The notes under the pieces: model-generated
Told to the model about the DNA's origin: nothing
Seen by the model: only the letters and a program-made list of their open reading frames with translations
Database searches by the model: none
Assembly: GCA_964598565.1 (NCBI GenBank)
Contig: CAZRCG010000001.1
Coordinates: 434,001-498,000, forward strand
Source: CAZRCG01 sp964598565
GTDB taxonomy: Bacteria; Bdellovibrionota; UBA2394
Length of the DNA: 64,000 nucleotides
Reading direction: 5' to 3'
In this document: piece by piece, positions 8,321 to 16,190 of the stretch
Layout of the letters: each line of letters opens with the position of its first letter
How positions within the stretch are numbered: the stretch's first letter is position 1
Program-made: the position numbers and the translations under genes

Positions 8321-9255
8321 AACCACAAATCGGTATAATAAAAATTGTGAAGAAAAAAGTGGCCATTGCCGCTCTCATGGTAGCAACCTTGGCGGCCTCC
8401 TATTATTCCAAAACGAACTTGGATATCCGTCTGAAGGCAAAATTTCAGGAAGACATGCGGCTACTGCCATCTACCCAGACCGCTAAGTTCATGGCCCTCG
8501 ACTTTAAAGAGGCCTTGGGTGATATTTTTTGGATTGAAGGCCTTAACTACTTTGGCTCTCAGCTTGGCAATAAAAATAGGACGTATAAGTATCTGCCGAC
8601 ATACATCGATCTTATCTTTAAGCTAGATCCATACTTTCGATCGTTTTACGATTGGGCAGCGACTGCGTTTATTTACAATGCCTTAGAGATCACTCGAGAC
8701 TCTGTGGTTAAATCAACCTATTACGTTAACGAAGGTATAAAGGCTCTTAGCACCATAGGCCGCTACGATGATGTTCTTCTACAGAAGGGGGCTTTTAATT
8801 TCGCCCTCGAGTCGAAATTTAGAAAACCATCGATTCCGTACTTTACGATGGCCGCACGAATTTTTCCAAACCGTCGAGATCTCCTCTTGGTGGCTTCGGC
8901 CTATGCTGAGCTTTTTAAGGATTTTGAACTCTCCCATGAACTAAAACTGGAGTACCTTGGATTTGTTACCCTCGAATCCGTCTCGCCAGAGCAGATACGT
9001 TATGCAATCGGGGTGATTACTTCACCCAAGTTTAATACTCACGCTTCTAGCTTTGTAAGAGCCTTACGCTTGAATCTCGAAAAAGATGAAGATCTTAAAA
9101 AAATTGTTAAAAACCGGCTTGAAGGACATCCCTTCCAAAATAGAGCTATGTTATCGCAAGATCGAATCGAAAGTGATCCACGATATCGAAAGCTTTTCAC
9201 TATCGATCGCCGCCGCAATTTTTTACCGCCATCGATGCAGCTCTTGTTGATGTAA
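8275..9255 (+). CDS. Hypothetical membrane-anchored protein, 326 aa
   Basis: A single N-terminal hydrophobic helix (VAIAALMVATLAASYY) precedes a soluble domain of about 270 residues. That domain has helical hairpins around YLPTYIDLIFKLDPYFRSFYDWAATAFIYN, a pattern like other TPR-type inner-membrane proteins that report 'location of a cell in a path'; no named family is recognised. The ATG at 8275 lies inside the previous gene. A GTG at 8347 (VKKKVAIAALMV) would give 302 aa with a conventional signal anchor and is a good alternative start. The gene ends immediately before half-repeat F and a probable terminator. Confidence 0.65.
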   Translation: MEKNEPRVHQRPGAIEPQIGIIKIVKKKVAIAALMVATLAASYYSKTNLDIRLKAKFQEDMRLLPSTQTAKFMALDFKEALGDIFWIEGLNYFGSQLGNKNRTYKYLPTYIDLIFKLDPYFRSFYDWAATAFIYNALEITRDSVVKSTYYVNEGIKALSTIGRYDDVLLQKGAFNFALESKFRKPSIPYFTMAARIFPNRRDLLLVASAYAELFKDFELSHELKLEYLGFVTLESVSPEQIRYAIGVITSPKFNTHASSFVRALRLNLEKDEDLKKIVKNRLEGHPFQNRAMLSQDRIESDPRYRKLFTIDRRRNFLPPSMQLLLM

Positions 9256-9257
9256 GC

Positions 9258-9320
9258 GTAGCCTAGCGAATATCAAAATATTTGATTCTTGAATCCGTTA
9301 CAGATTTGAGGGCCCCGAGC
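9258..9320 (+). repeat. Half copy (F) of the structured intergenic repeat
   Basis: The segment beginning TAGCCTAGCGAATATC and continuing AAAATATTTGATTCTTG...GTTACAGATTTGAGGG aligns with the terminal segment of copy E read on the other strand (TAGGCTTTGGCCGGCGAATATCGGAAATATTT...GTTGCAGATTTGAGGG). The core and the opposite arm are missing, so only one end survives. It starts two bases after the TAA stop of the upstream gene. Confidence 0.6.
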
Positions 9321-9352
9321 AGAATGACCGAATTCTAAGTGTTAGGATGTCA

Positions 9353-9390
9353 GAGTTGGATGCCCAAAGTCTTCCAACTCGGCTCTTTTT
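9353..9390 (+). terminator. Probable rho-independent terminator
   Basis: GAGTTGGA (9353-9360) and TCCAACTC (9373-9380) form a perfect 8 bp stem with a 12-base loop, followed by GGCTCTTTTT. It lies about 100 bases past the stop of the two-gene TPR/membrane-protein unit, which it would terminate. The T-run is offset by four bases, so strength is uncertain. Confidence 0.6.
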
Positions 9391-9498
9391 GTGGATTGAT
9401 TGGCTCCATCGAGCCTATCCTCAGGCGAAAACGACACAAGAAGCCCCTTCTACGGCAGGGGGAATGGGCTTTGAATGCCTTATTTGGCCAGTTGTGAT

Positions 9499-10731
9499 TT
9501 ATTTTCCGCCGACAAACGACAACAGGGCCGTAGCCGCACCCATCAGCAAAAATATCGATGCCGCAAATCGCGTGTAGGCACCTCGATTGACGAAGATGCT
9601 GATCGCAATTTTGGATAGAAAACTAGCCAATACCGCAATCAGGACGCCTTTTTCCGCCAGGTCGAGATTGATTTTACCGGCCTCAAAGATTGTGGCGTGA
9701 GCAATACAAATGGCTTGCAGTTCCACCAGGCCGGCGACAAAAGAAGTGGCGTAAATGGCCACCTCACCCAATAGTCGTTGAACCAGTGCCACGACGGCCA
9801 AACTTGCGCCCAGCACGCTGGAAAGTTTCAGGACACCTATCCAATCCAACGGCGATTTCAAACGAAGCTCCGAGCTGGCGATATCTTTGCTACGAGACAA
9901 GATCATCATGCCTGCAATGGCCACACCCATGGCGCCTAGGATTGGGATCCACACGCGTCCTAAGACTTCCAATGAAATGAGTCCGATGACCAACAACAAA
10001 GCGGCCAACGATGCGATGGTGGCAGCCAAAGCCGACAGGACATAAACTGCCCAACTTTTCGGGCGCTGCTTGGCGCCTTGCGCGGTGGATAAGATGACGG
10101 CAGTGCTGGAAACCAACCCGCCCAAAAATCCGGTCAAAAAATTTCCGCGCTTTTCTCCCAAAAACTTCATCAGAAGATAACCGGAAAATTCGAGTATCCC
10201 CAATGTCAGCGCGATGTAGCCGAATTTGCGCGGATTGAAAATTTCCAGAGGATCGATGGCCCGATTGGGAACCAGATTCGTGATGACGACTCCGACCAGA
10301 AGCAGCAGCAATGCGGCCTGCAATTCTTGGGGGCGGATTGCATGGGTGAAATCGTGCAGCTGCCGTTTGGAAAATAGCACCAATGCTAGAAACGGCCCCA
10401 TCATTGCCGACAGCGTCGGGTAATCATGAGCGGCGTAGCCTAGAAAAAACAAAATTCCTGCGGCAAATTCCGTGGTGAGCCCGCGATCTTGAGTAGACGC
10501 TGCGGATTTGATCGTGGCCATATACGACAGAACGACCAGCGATAAACAAAAGCTCGAAATCACGACTGCAATCCACGTCGTGTCGAGACCCTTGGCCAAT
10601 GCGCCTAGCAGGCTGACAAGAATCATCGTGCGCAATCCGAGCGCTTTGTCTTTGGGGTGGGCCCGCTCACGTTCGATGCCGACCAACAATCCAATCAGTA
10701 ATGCGATGAAGTAGGGCTGCCACTCTTTCAT
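9499..10731 (-). CDS. DUF4010 / MgtC-like integral membrane protein
   Basis: The N-terminus carries the MgtC-type signature (FIALLIGLLVGIERERA), followed by many hydrophobic helices (about ten to twelve), as in DUF4010 membrane proteins. Role unknown: the family has been linked loosely to magnesium homeostasis or virulence through MgtC only. The ATG at 10731 places the signature at the N-terminus. The frame extends to 10791, but that adds a cysteine/serine-rich lead unlikely to be translated. The codon choice is visibly richer in G+C than in neighbouring genes, which hints at transfer. Confidence 0.82.
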   Translation of the reverse strand: MKEWQPYFIALLIGLLVGIERERAHPKDKALGLRTMILVSLLGALAKGLDTTWIAVVISSFCLSLVVLSYMATIKSAASTQDRGLTTEFAAGILFFLGYAAHDYPTLSAMMGPFLALVLFSKRQLHDFTHAIRPQELQAALLLLLVGVVITNLVPNRAIDPLEIFNPRKFGYIALTLGILEFSGYLLMKFLGEKRGNFLTGFLGGLVSSTAVILSTAQGAKQRPKSWAVYVLSALAATIASLAALLLVIGLISLEVLGRVWIPILGAMGVAIAGMMILSRSKDIASSELRLKSPLDWIGVLKLSSVLGASLAVVALVQRLLGEVAIYATSFVAGLVELQAICIAHATIFEAGKINLDLAEKGVLIAVLASFLSKIAISIFVNRGAYTRFAASIFLLMGAATALLSFVGGK

Positions 10732-11042
10732 TTTCGAATCAGAGCTTAGTCGTCCTTGGGGGCAGTGTGAACTATAGAAAAACGACAACAAATTCAGTGG
10801 CCTCTTGGCTGCGCTTGTACCGAATTGTGCGGTGCAGTATGAACACCAAATGCTTTTGGGTCAGGGGGCGCGTCTCTCACCTTTGCTGCTTTGGGGGTTG
10901 CCTGCCTTTGCTTGGGTCGGGACGGTCAAACTGCCATTCAAGAACACGGATTCATGCACAACGGCGCTTTCTAAAAAACCATCGAACATATTTTTAAGCT
11001 ATCGGAGACATAGATCACTTTAAAATGGTCTCGAAATTCCCC
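10732..11042. other. Intergenic region without a supported gene
   Basis: About 310 bases between the DUF4010 gene start and the hemE stop. It shares the higher-GC look of the DUF4010 gene over 10800-10980, then turns AT-rich. A plus-strand frame of 72 codons (10805-11023) covers it but has no ribosome site or family resemblance, so it is not called as a gene. The region should hold the promoter of the DUF4010 gene. No convincing hexamers were seen. Confidence 0.4.
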
Positions 11043-12059
11043 TCAGCGAAGCGACACTGACCATTCCGCAACGGCATCTATAAAAACCGTTACCGCCACC
11101 TCGGGAATACTCGGAACCATGCCGTGACCTAAATTGACGATATGGCCAGGCCCTCTGCCGTAGGCTTCACACATATCAAAAACGCGTTGTCGCAAGAGAG
11201 GCGGGGGCAAATGTAAATCGTAGGGATCCAAATTTCCCTGCAAAGCTGTTACTGACGATACTTGTGACCTCACGACTGATAAACTTGTTCTCCAGTCGAC
11301 GCCAAGGGCTTGGGCTCCCACATTTGCAATGTCAGAAAGTATGGAAGCGACACCATTGACGTAATAAATACTGGGCGCAGTCACACGGCTCAAAACTTTT
11401 CTCGCATAAGGCAAAGCAAATTCCTGATAGGCCTGAGAATTTAAAACACTGGCCCAAGTATCGAAGAGTTGAACAGCATTTGCTCCCGCTTCTACCTGAC
11501 GTTCCAAATAATTCCCGCAGTAGTCCGCCAAAAGATCTAAACAGCGATGAACTCGCTTTGGCTCTCGAGCCATCCAAATCTTGGTGGCTCCTAAATCTTT
11601 CGACAACTTACCCTCAAGCCAATAGGCCAATAGAGTAAAGGGAGCTCCAGAAAAACCAAGTAAGGCTTTGTCGCTCGGTAAATCAGCTCGCAAATTTTTC
11701 AAAGCGGTGACCAATGCCTCATGGGGCCTGTCGACTTGATCCTTGCCGGTGAATTGATCAAGTTCTTGCGCTTGAGTTGGCTTTTGTATTATCGGTCCGT
11801 CTTCAGCAAACCGAAGAGAGTATCCCATCGTTCTTAAGGGCATTAAAATATCATAAAAGACAATGGCCGCGTCTAGTTGGTACGCTTTCAAGGGCTGCCA
11901 CGTCACTTCGTGAATAAGCTCCGCATTCTCACAAATCTCGATAAAACTGTGCCGAGCCCGCAGATCGCGAAACGATTTCATATAACGCCCCGCTTGGCGC
12001 ATCAGCCATACCGGCCGTCGGGGTGTAGGATTCAGCTCGAGGGCGTCTAAGAGAATCAT
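11043..12059 (-). CDS. hemE: Uroporphyrinogen decarboxylase
   Basis: Converts uroporphyrinogen III to coproporphyrinogen III in cytoplasmic haem synthesis. The N-terminal signature RPVWLMRQAGRYM and later GFSGAPFTLLAYWLEG, QLFDTWA and NLGHG are intact. The frame extends to 12080, but the ATG at 12059 overlaps the rsmI stop as ATGA and gives the usual family N-terminus (338 aa), so it is chosen. It is the last gene of the rRNA/tRNA-modification and ribosomal operon, an unusual position for a haem gene. No other haem genes are in the window. Confidence 0.94.
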   Translation of the reverse strand: MILLDALELNPTPRRPVWLMRQAGRYMKSFRDLRARHSFIEICENAELIHEVTWQPLKAYQLDAAIVFYDILMPLRTMGYSLRFAEDGPIIQKPTQAQELDQFTGKDQVDRPHEALVTALKNLRADLPSDKALLGFSGAPFTLLAYWLEGKLSKDLGATKIWMAREPKRVHRCLDLLADYCGNYLERQVEAGANAVQLFDTWASVLNSQAYQEFALPYARKVLSRVTAPSIYYVNGVASILSDIANVGAQALGVDWRTSLSVVRSQVSSVTALQGNLDPYDLHLPPPLLRQRVFDMCEAYGRGPGHIVNLGHGMVPSIPEVAVTVFIDAVAEWSVSLR

Positions 12060-12712
12060 AGAATCCAGGCTCCCATCCATTCTCCCTTGTACGATGAAAT
12101 ATCTTTCAAAATAGTCTCCGCATTACCAATGAAGAACCTTTCCGAAATTTTGGAAAGCTCTTTTGCCATAATTAGATTCCATTGTGGCCGAACGTCTCTC
12201 AGAAGCTCAAGGGTAGACTGAATTCGGTGGGGCGATTCAAAAAAAATTGTTGGCTCCTCGTGGCTGCCTTCTAACAAGAGTCGTCGATCTTTGAGACGAT
12301 GAGGCAAAAAACCAATAAATCGAAAGGTGTCAAAGGCATGGCCTGCGCCTGCCAGAAAATAAGTGAGCGCACTTACGCCTCCAATAACTTCTATTTTGAT
12401 ACCCTGATCTCGAAGTCCCTTGACTAAATGCGACCCAGGATCGCAGAGACCAGGAATACCCGCATCGCTGACATAGGCTACAGATCGGCCTGATTTTAAA
12501 TCATCAAGCAGCCCTGGCAGGCTTTGCTTCTCTCTAAAATGCGGAATGCTTTTTAAAGGTTTGTGCAACTGAAGATGATTGAGAAGCTTTCTCGTGCGCC
12601 GCGTATCTTCACAGGCAACAATATCGACCCGCTCCAAAGTTTTCTTGGATCGATCGGTCATATCGCCTAGATGACCAATGGGGCTCCCAACAATATAAAA
12701 TACGCCGTCCAT
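12056..12712 (-). CDS. rsmI: 16S rRNA (cytidine-1402 2'-O)-methyltransferase
   Basis: A tetrapyrrole-methylase-fold enzyme that 2'-O-methylates C1402 in the 16S rRNA P site. Seen: FYIVGSPIGHLGDMT (SAM-binding loop), ACEDTRRTRKLLNHL, VSDAGIPGLCDPGSHLV and FFESPHRI, all in family order. The ATG at 12712 overlaps the preceding TAA by one base (TAATG). The frame could start six bases earlier at TTG. The product is 218 aa, shorter than the roughly 280 aa of many RsmI proteins, and appears to lack the C-terminal helical extension. Confidence 0.9.
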   Translation of the reverse strand: MDGVFYIVGSPIGHLGDMTDRSKKTLERVDIVACEDTRRTRKLLNHLQLHKPLKSIPHFREKQSLPGLLDDLKSGRSVAYVSDAGIPGLCDPGSHLVKGLRDQGIKIEVIGGVSALTYFLAGAGHAFDTFRFIGFLPHRLKDRRLLLEGSHEEPTIFFESPHRIQSTLELLRDVRPQWNLIMAKELSKISERFFIGNAETILKDISSYKGEWMGAWIL

Positions 12713-13716
12713 TACCAAGCAAAAATATCAAAGGTAGGTTGAATCGTTTCGGGAGTTACCAGTACAAAATGCAGTCGATAGCTTCCACTCCAGCCCATCT
12801 TTGTTAAAAAGAAATCTACCGCCCTTCTAAAGTGCATCTGTTTCGCTGGCGGAAATGCTAAGTCAATTGCAGTGTCTTGCGCTCTAAAGCGAACCTCAAA
12901 AAAATGAAGCTCATCTGACTTCTCAGCGACAAGATCAATTTCCATTCTTCCCACTCGCCACCGAGAATGTTTCAAAACAAATCCCTGACTTGCCAGCCAT
13001 TGAGCTACTCGAGATTCGGCGACTTCGCCCTCGTGTAAGAAATCAAGTTTCTTCAAAAAAGACCGTCGATGCAAAGAGCATACACCATGGTCTCTCAAAG
13101 CCTGCAGATGCAGTGATGTCCCATAGCCTTTGTTCTTCTCAAATCCGTAGTGCGGATGCTCTTTAGCAAGAGCATCCATCAAATCGTCGCGTGCCACTTT
13201 CGCTACAATGCTAGCGGCTGCAATCGATCGAGAAAGTTGATCGCCGCCTACAATCGCCTTCTGGCGCTGAAGAAGTCCTGGAATTACATAGGGACCATCC
13301 ATCAATACCAAATCAATTTCACCCAATTCTCTAGCCTGAAGCTTTTCTTGGAGCTCGTTCACCACTTCTTTGGCCACCGTCATGACGGCTCTTAAAATAT
13401 TGATTTGATCGATGATCTCAGCACTCGCGTATCGTATTGAAACCGCCAGGGCGTTTGCAACAATGCTATCGGACAAGAGACGCCGTCTCTCAGCCTTCAA
13501 AACTTTTGAATCTTCGACTCCCGATAAAAATTGATCCCCCTCTCCCCACTGCTCCCGAGAAAATACGACGCCTGCTACACAGACAGGCCCTGCCAGGCAC
13601 CCTCTGCCTACTTCGTCGACGCCCACGACAACGCGAGCACCCGAGTCTCTCTCGATTCGAAAGGAAGATGAGTTTTTAGGCCTGAGCGGCCTGAGCTTGG
13701 AGGCTCGGATCAGCAT
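12712..13716 (-). CDS. rnhB: Ribonuclease HII fused to a YraN/UPF0102 nuclease-like domain
   Basis: Residues about 30-225 are RNase HII, which removes ribonucleotides from DNA: GVDEVGRG (catalytic Asp-Glu), VLMDGPYV and ARDDLM supply the acidic residues. From about residue 230 a YraN-type domain follows in the same frame (GEVAESRVAQWLASQGF...RMEIDLVA...HFFEVRFR). These two genes are commonly neighbours, but here they form one continuous 334 aa reading frame. In the YraN domain the usual EVK reads EVR. The ATG at 13716 lies 41 bases inside rplS. The frame extends to a TTG at 13761. The fusion should be checked for assembly error. Confidence 0.88.
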   Translation of the reverse strand: MLIRASKLRPLRPKNSSSFRIERDSGARVVVGVDEVGRGCLAGPVCVAGVVFSREQWGEGDQFLSGVEDSKVLKAERRRLLSDSIVANALAVSIRYASAEIIDQINILRAVMTVAKEVVNELQEKLQARELGEIDLVLMDGPYVIPGLLQRQKAIVGGDQLSRSIAAASIVAKVARDDLMDALAKEHPHYGFEKNKGYGTSLHLQALRDHGVCSLHRRSFLKKLDFLHEGEVAESRVAQWLASQGFVLKHSRWRVGRMEIDLVAEKSDELHFFEVRFRAQDTAIDLAFPPAKQMHFRRAVDFFLTKMGWSGSYRLHFVLVTPETIQPTFDIFAW

Positions 13717-14128
13717 CGCCGCTATCGCTTCCTGCGGAAGGTTTCTCAGCAGCTTCGCCAAACACGAGGTCTGACTTGATTCGAGCCGAGCGTCCCTTTA
13801 ACTCTCGAAGGTAATAAAGTTTTGATCGACGTACATTGCCTCGCGAAACAACGATAAGTTTCTCAATAACAGGCGACTGCATTGAAAAAATTCTTTCAAC
13901 GCCCACGCCGTACGAAATTTTTCGCACGACGAATCGCCCGCCCAAATCACCGCGGCTCTTTGAAATTACAAGCCCTTCGTAGACTTGAACGCGGGTCTTC
14001 TCACCCTCTTTAACCTTCACATGAACTCGAACAGTATCTCCCGCTTTAAATGAGGGGAGCGCCTTTGCGGGCTGAACTTTTGCCCGCGCCTTATTGATAA
14101 GATCCGTAGGATCATAGCCCTTCTTCAT
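13676..14128 (-). CDS. rplS: 50S ribosomal protein L19
   Basis: Structural protein at the 30S-50S interface. The L19 core is complete: FKAGDTVRVHVKVKEGEKTRVQVYEGLVI, RKISYGVGVERIFSMQSP and RSKLYYLRELKGRSARIK. The protein has 150 aa, with a C-terminal tail of about 35 residues rich in Ala, Asp and Ser beyond the usual end. The next gene starts inside this tail. The order rpsP-khpA-trmD-rplS is the common one, except that rimM is absent. Confidence 0.95.
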   Translation of the reverse strand: MKKGYDPTDLINKARAKVQPAKALPSFKAGDTVRVHVKVKEGEKTRVQVYEGLVISKSRGDLGGRFVVRKISYGVGVERIFSMQSPVIEKLIVVSRGNVRRSKLYYLRELKGRSARIKSDLVFGEAAEKPSAGSDSGDADPSLQAQAAQA

Positions 14129-14160
14129 GAAGGGATCTCAGCCAATCATGACCCCTTTTG

Positions 14161-15474
14161 TCAACGAAACAGCCTGTCCAAATAGATGGCCACCGCCGAA
14201 CGCACTGAAAGGTGATTGTAATCGTCCGATCCGATGATCGGGGGTAGAAAGGCATGAATCTTCTCCTGCCATGAGGGATGCAGCCCATAGCCCGTTCCAA
14301 AGAGCAGCAAAACGGGCCGATCTCGGTACCGAGCCACTAAATCCGCATCTTCAATGGTCTTTGCCCCTTGATTTTTAGCGCTCGTCGCCACAATAAAGGG
14401 CTCTCCCGACTCTTGTCGAATCGCCTCAAGGACGGCCTCAAAGGTCTTCTCTAACGAAATGAGAGATACCGCCGGTTGACGGGTAGGATGAACCCCCTTC
14501 GCAAATTCACTCTTCCAGTGCTGGATAATGCGCCGATTTAGGGCTTGTTCATCGTCCGAAGGATGCACCACGAAGTAGCGCTTCACATCAAACGTACGAG
14601 CCGATCGCCCGATATCGTGAAGATCAAGGTTTGTAACCGACGAGGCGATCGTCGCGCCGTTTCGATCGACGACCGGATAGTGAATCAGAGCCACATAGAG
14701 AGCCTTCATGCCTCTTGAAGCCCCCCTTAAGGTTGAATTCCTCGAGGTTGAATCGCCCGAGGTTGAGTTGCAGGAGGTTGAAATACTGGAGGTTGCGTTT
14801 CTCGAAGGCTCAAGGCGAGCGCTCCGAGTCTGGGTGGCTCGCCAAGCTTCAATATCTTTGTGATTACCCCCGATGAGTACCTCTGGAACACTGTGCCCTT
14901 CAAACTGAGGTGGTCGCGTGTACTGAGGATACTCTTCCTTGCATTGATCGCTTAAACTCTCTTCGTCGAGCGACAAGGCATTGCCCAGAACACCCGGCCT
15001 CAAACGAGCCACAGCCTCCATAATTGATAGTGCCGGCGCTTCGCCGCCCATCAATACGGCGTCCCCCACTCTCATTTCCTCGTCACAGTAATGGTCGATG
15101 AACCTTTGATCGATACCCTCATAGCGCCCCGCCACCAAAACAATATGATCGAGTTTTGACAGTGCCTCAGCGCTTTGCTGCGTGAAACAATTGCCCTTCG
15201 CTGACATAACAATAGTTCGGCTCGAGTTAGATCGCGGCTCTAGGCTACGCAAGGCTCGCACCAGAGGTTCAATTTTAAGAACCATACCCGGTCCACCGCC
15301 GTAGGGCTTTTCATCCACCTTATGATGGGGAGGATCCGAAAAATCCCTAGGATTTACAATCGTTATTGAAATCAGGCCCTTCTGTATAGCCTTTGCCAAC
15401 AAGCCATGCTGAAGGAAGCCATTCACCATCTCGGGGTGAATAGTAATGATCGAAAATTTTAACGGGGAAGACAA
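14161..15474 (-). CDS. trmD: tRNA (guanine-N1)-methyltransferase fused to a second RNA methyltransferase domain
   Basis: Residues 1-222 are TrmD, which makes m1G37 in tRNA: FSIITIHPEMV, KPYGGGPGMVLK, VLVAGRYEGIDQRF, GGEAPALSIMEAVARLRPGVLGN and YTRPPQFEG. A linker (about 223-250, Ser/Thr/Asn-rich) comes from a 15-base tandem repeat. Residues 256-437 begin MKALYVALIHYPV and look like the SAM-dependent RNA methyltransferase family that usually sits as a separate gene between trmD and rplS. The frame starts at TTG 15474. No ATG lies near. An internal ATG at 14709 could also start the second domain alone. The 437 aa fusion is unusual. Confidence 0.88.
   Translation of the reverse strand: MSSPLKFSIITIHPEMVNGFLQHGLLAKAIQKGLISITIVNPRDFSDPPHHKVDEKPYGGGPGMVLKIEPLVRALRSLEPRSNSSRTIVMSAKGNCFTQQSAEALSKLDHIVLVAGRYEGIDQRFIDHYCDEEMRVGDAVLMGGEAPALSIMEAVARLRPGVLGNALSLDEESLSDQCKEEYPQYTRPPQFEGHSVPEVLIGGNHKDIEAWRATQTRSARLEPSRNATSSISTSCNSTSGDSTSRNSTLRGASRGMKALYVALIHYPVVDRNGATIASSVTNLDLHDIGRSARTFDVKRYFVVHPSDDEQALNRRIIQHWKSEFAKGVHPTRQPAVSLISLEKTFEAVLEAIRQESGEPFIVATSAKNQGAKTIEDADLVARYRDRPVLLLFGTGYGLHPSWQEKIHAFLPPIIGSDDYNHLSVRSAVAIYLDRLFR
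14731..14805 (-). repeat. 15-bp tandem repeat (five units) encoding the trmD fusion linker
   Basis: On the plus strand five consecutive 15-base units each begin GGTTGA or GGTTGC, for example GGTTGAATTCCTCGA. The units differ at several positions but keep the period, so the reading frame is preserved and each unit encodes five residues of the pattern NST-S-x in the translated strand (NSTSG, NATSS). This is a minisatellite within a gene, and its length may vary between strains. Confidence 0.85.
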
Positions 15475-15509
15475 GATACTCGATGCCTCGGTCTCACAAT
15501 CCGAAGGCC

Positions 15510-15797
15510 CTATTCTACGATCTTAAGGTCGGCGCCTACCTTGTACTTTCGACTAGCGGCACTCAAAATAGTGCGCATCGCAGACGCTGTTCGTCCTTTG
15601 CGTCCAATGACTTTTCCTAAGTCATCCTTGGCGACTCTGAGCTCAAAAGAAATAAGTTCTTCATCTTGGCCTACGCAGGTCAGTTCTACTTTTGAGGGCT
15701 CATCGACCAGGGAGGCTATCATGGACTCCAACAAAGTACTCAGTGCCTTTTCTGCGTTTGGAGTGGCGGCAGAAGAAGAAAATAGTCCTTTAAACAT
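15510..15797 (-). CDS. khpA: KH-domain RNA-binding protein
   Basis: A 95 aa RNA-binding protein of the KhpA type. The KH loop is DDLGKVIGRKGRTASAMRTIL, close to the family GKVIGKxG form. The N-terminal part carries an additional 20 or so residues before the KH fold. It sits between rpsP and the trmD fusion, its common place in bacterial ribosomal operons. A gene for RimM, often found between khpA and trmD, is absent; only 35 bases separate the two. Confidence 0.9.
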   Translation of the reverse strand: MFKGLFSSSAATPNAEKALSTLLESMIASLVDEPSKVELTCVGQDEELISFELRVAKDDLGKVIGRKGRTASAMRTILSAASRKYKVGADLKIVE

Positions 15798-15847
15798 TAA
15801 AAACCTCTATTCATTTCCAACAAGACATCCACGCAGCGAAGCGCCGA

Positions 15848-16147
15848 TTAAGCAGCTGCCTTGGTACTTTTTGGCTTTTCGATCTTCAGTCGCTTTAATA
15901 GTGAGCTGACGGTATCAGAAGCTTGAGCTCCCTGGCTCAACCAATACTGAATTCGATCGCTCTTAACGTTGAGTAAACCTTTGGCCTCTTTTTGGCTGGA
16001 ATCCTTGGGTAGAGTCAGATTCTTGGGATCGTACGTACCCAGGATCTCCAAGATTCTACTGTCTCGAGCGTTTCGAGAGTCCGTAGCAACAATTCTATAA
16101 AAGGGGCGCTTTGTGGAACCTAAGCGAGTCAAACGAATTTTAACCAT
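15848..16147 (-). CDS. rpsP: 30S ribosomal protein S16
   Basis: A 99 aa S16 with the classic N-terminus MVKIRLTRLGSTKRPFYRIVATDSRNARDSRILEILGTYDP cut here to its key parts (RLTRLG, PFYRIV, LGTYDP). It binds 16S rRNA and helps 30S assembly. It is downstream of ffh on the same strand. The short C-terminal tail (KAAA) is slightly longer than minimal S16. Confidence 0.96.
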   Translation of the reverse strand: MVKIRLTRLGSTKRPFYRIVATDSRNARDSRILEILGTYDPKNLTLPKDSSQKEAKGLLNVKSDRIQYWLSQGAQASDTVSSLLKRLKIEKPKSTKAAA

Positions 16148-16190
16148 GAAGTCTTCTTAGGCAAAAAGTGAGACATTGTCCCCAAAAAAA

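Noticed and set aside
10805..11023. 72-codon plus-strand frame upstream of the DUF4010 gene.
   Set aside because: No ribosome site, signal or family resemblance; composition explained by the higher-GC patch.
12190..12206. CTCTCAGAAGCTC inside rsmI, matching the repeat core motif.
   Set aside because: No partner arm within 300 bases; it is coding sequence for rsmI.
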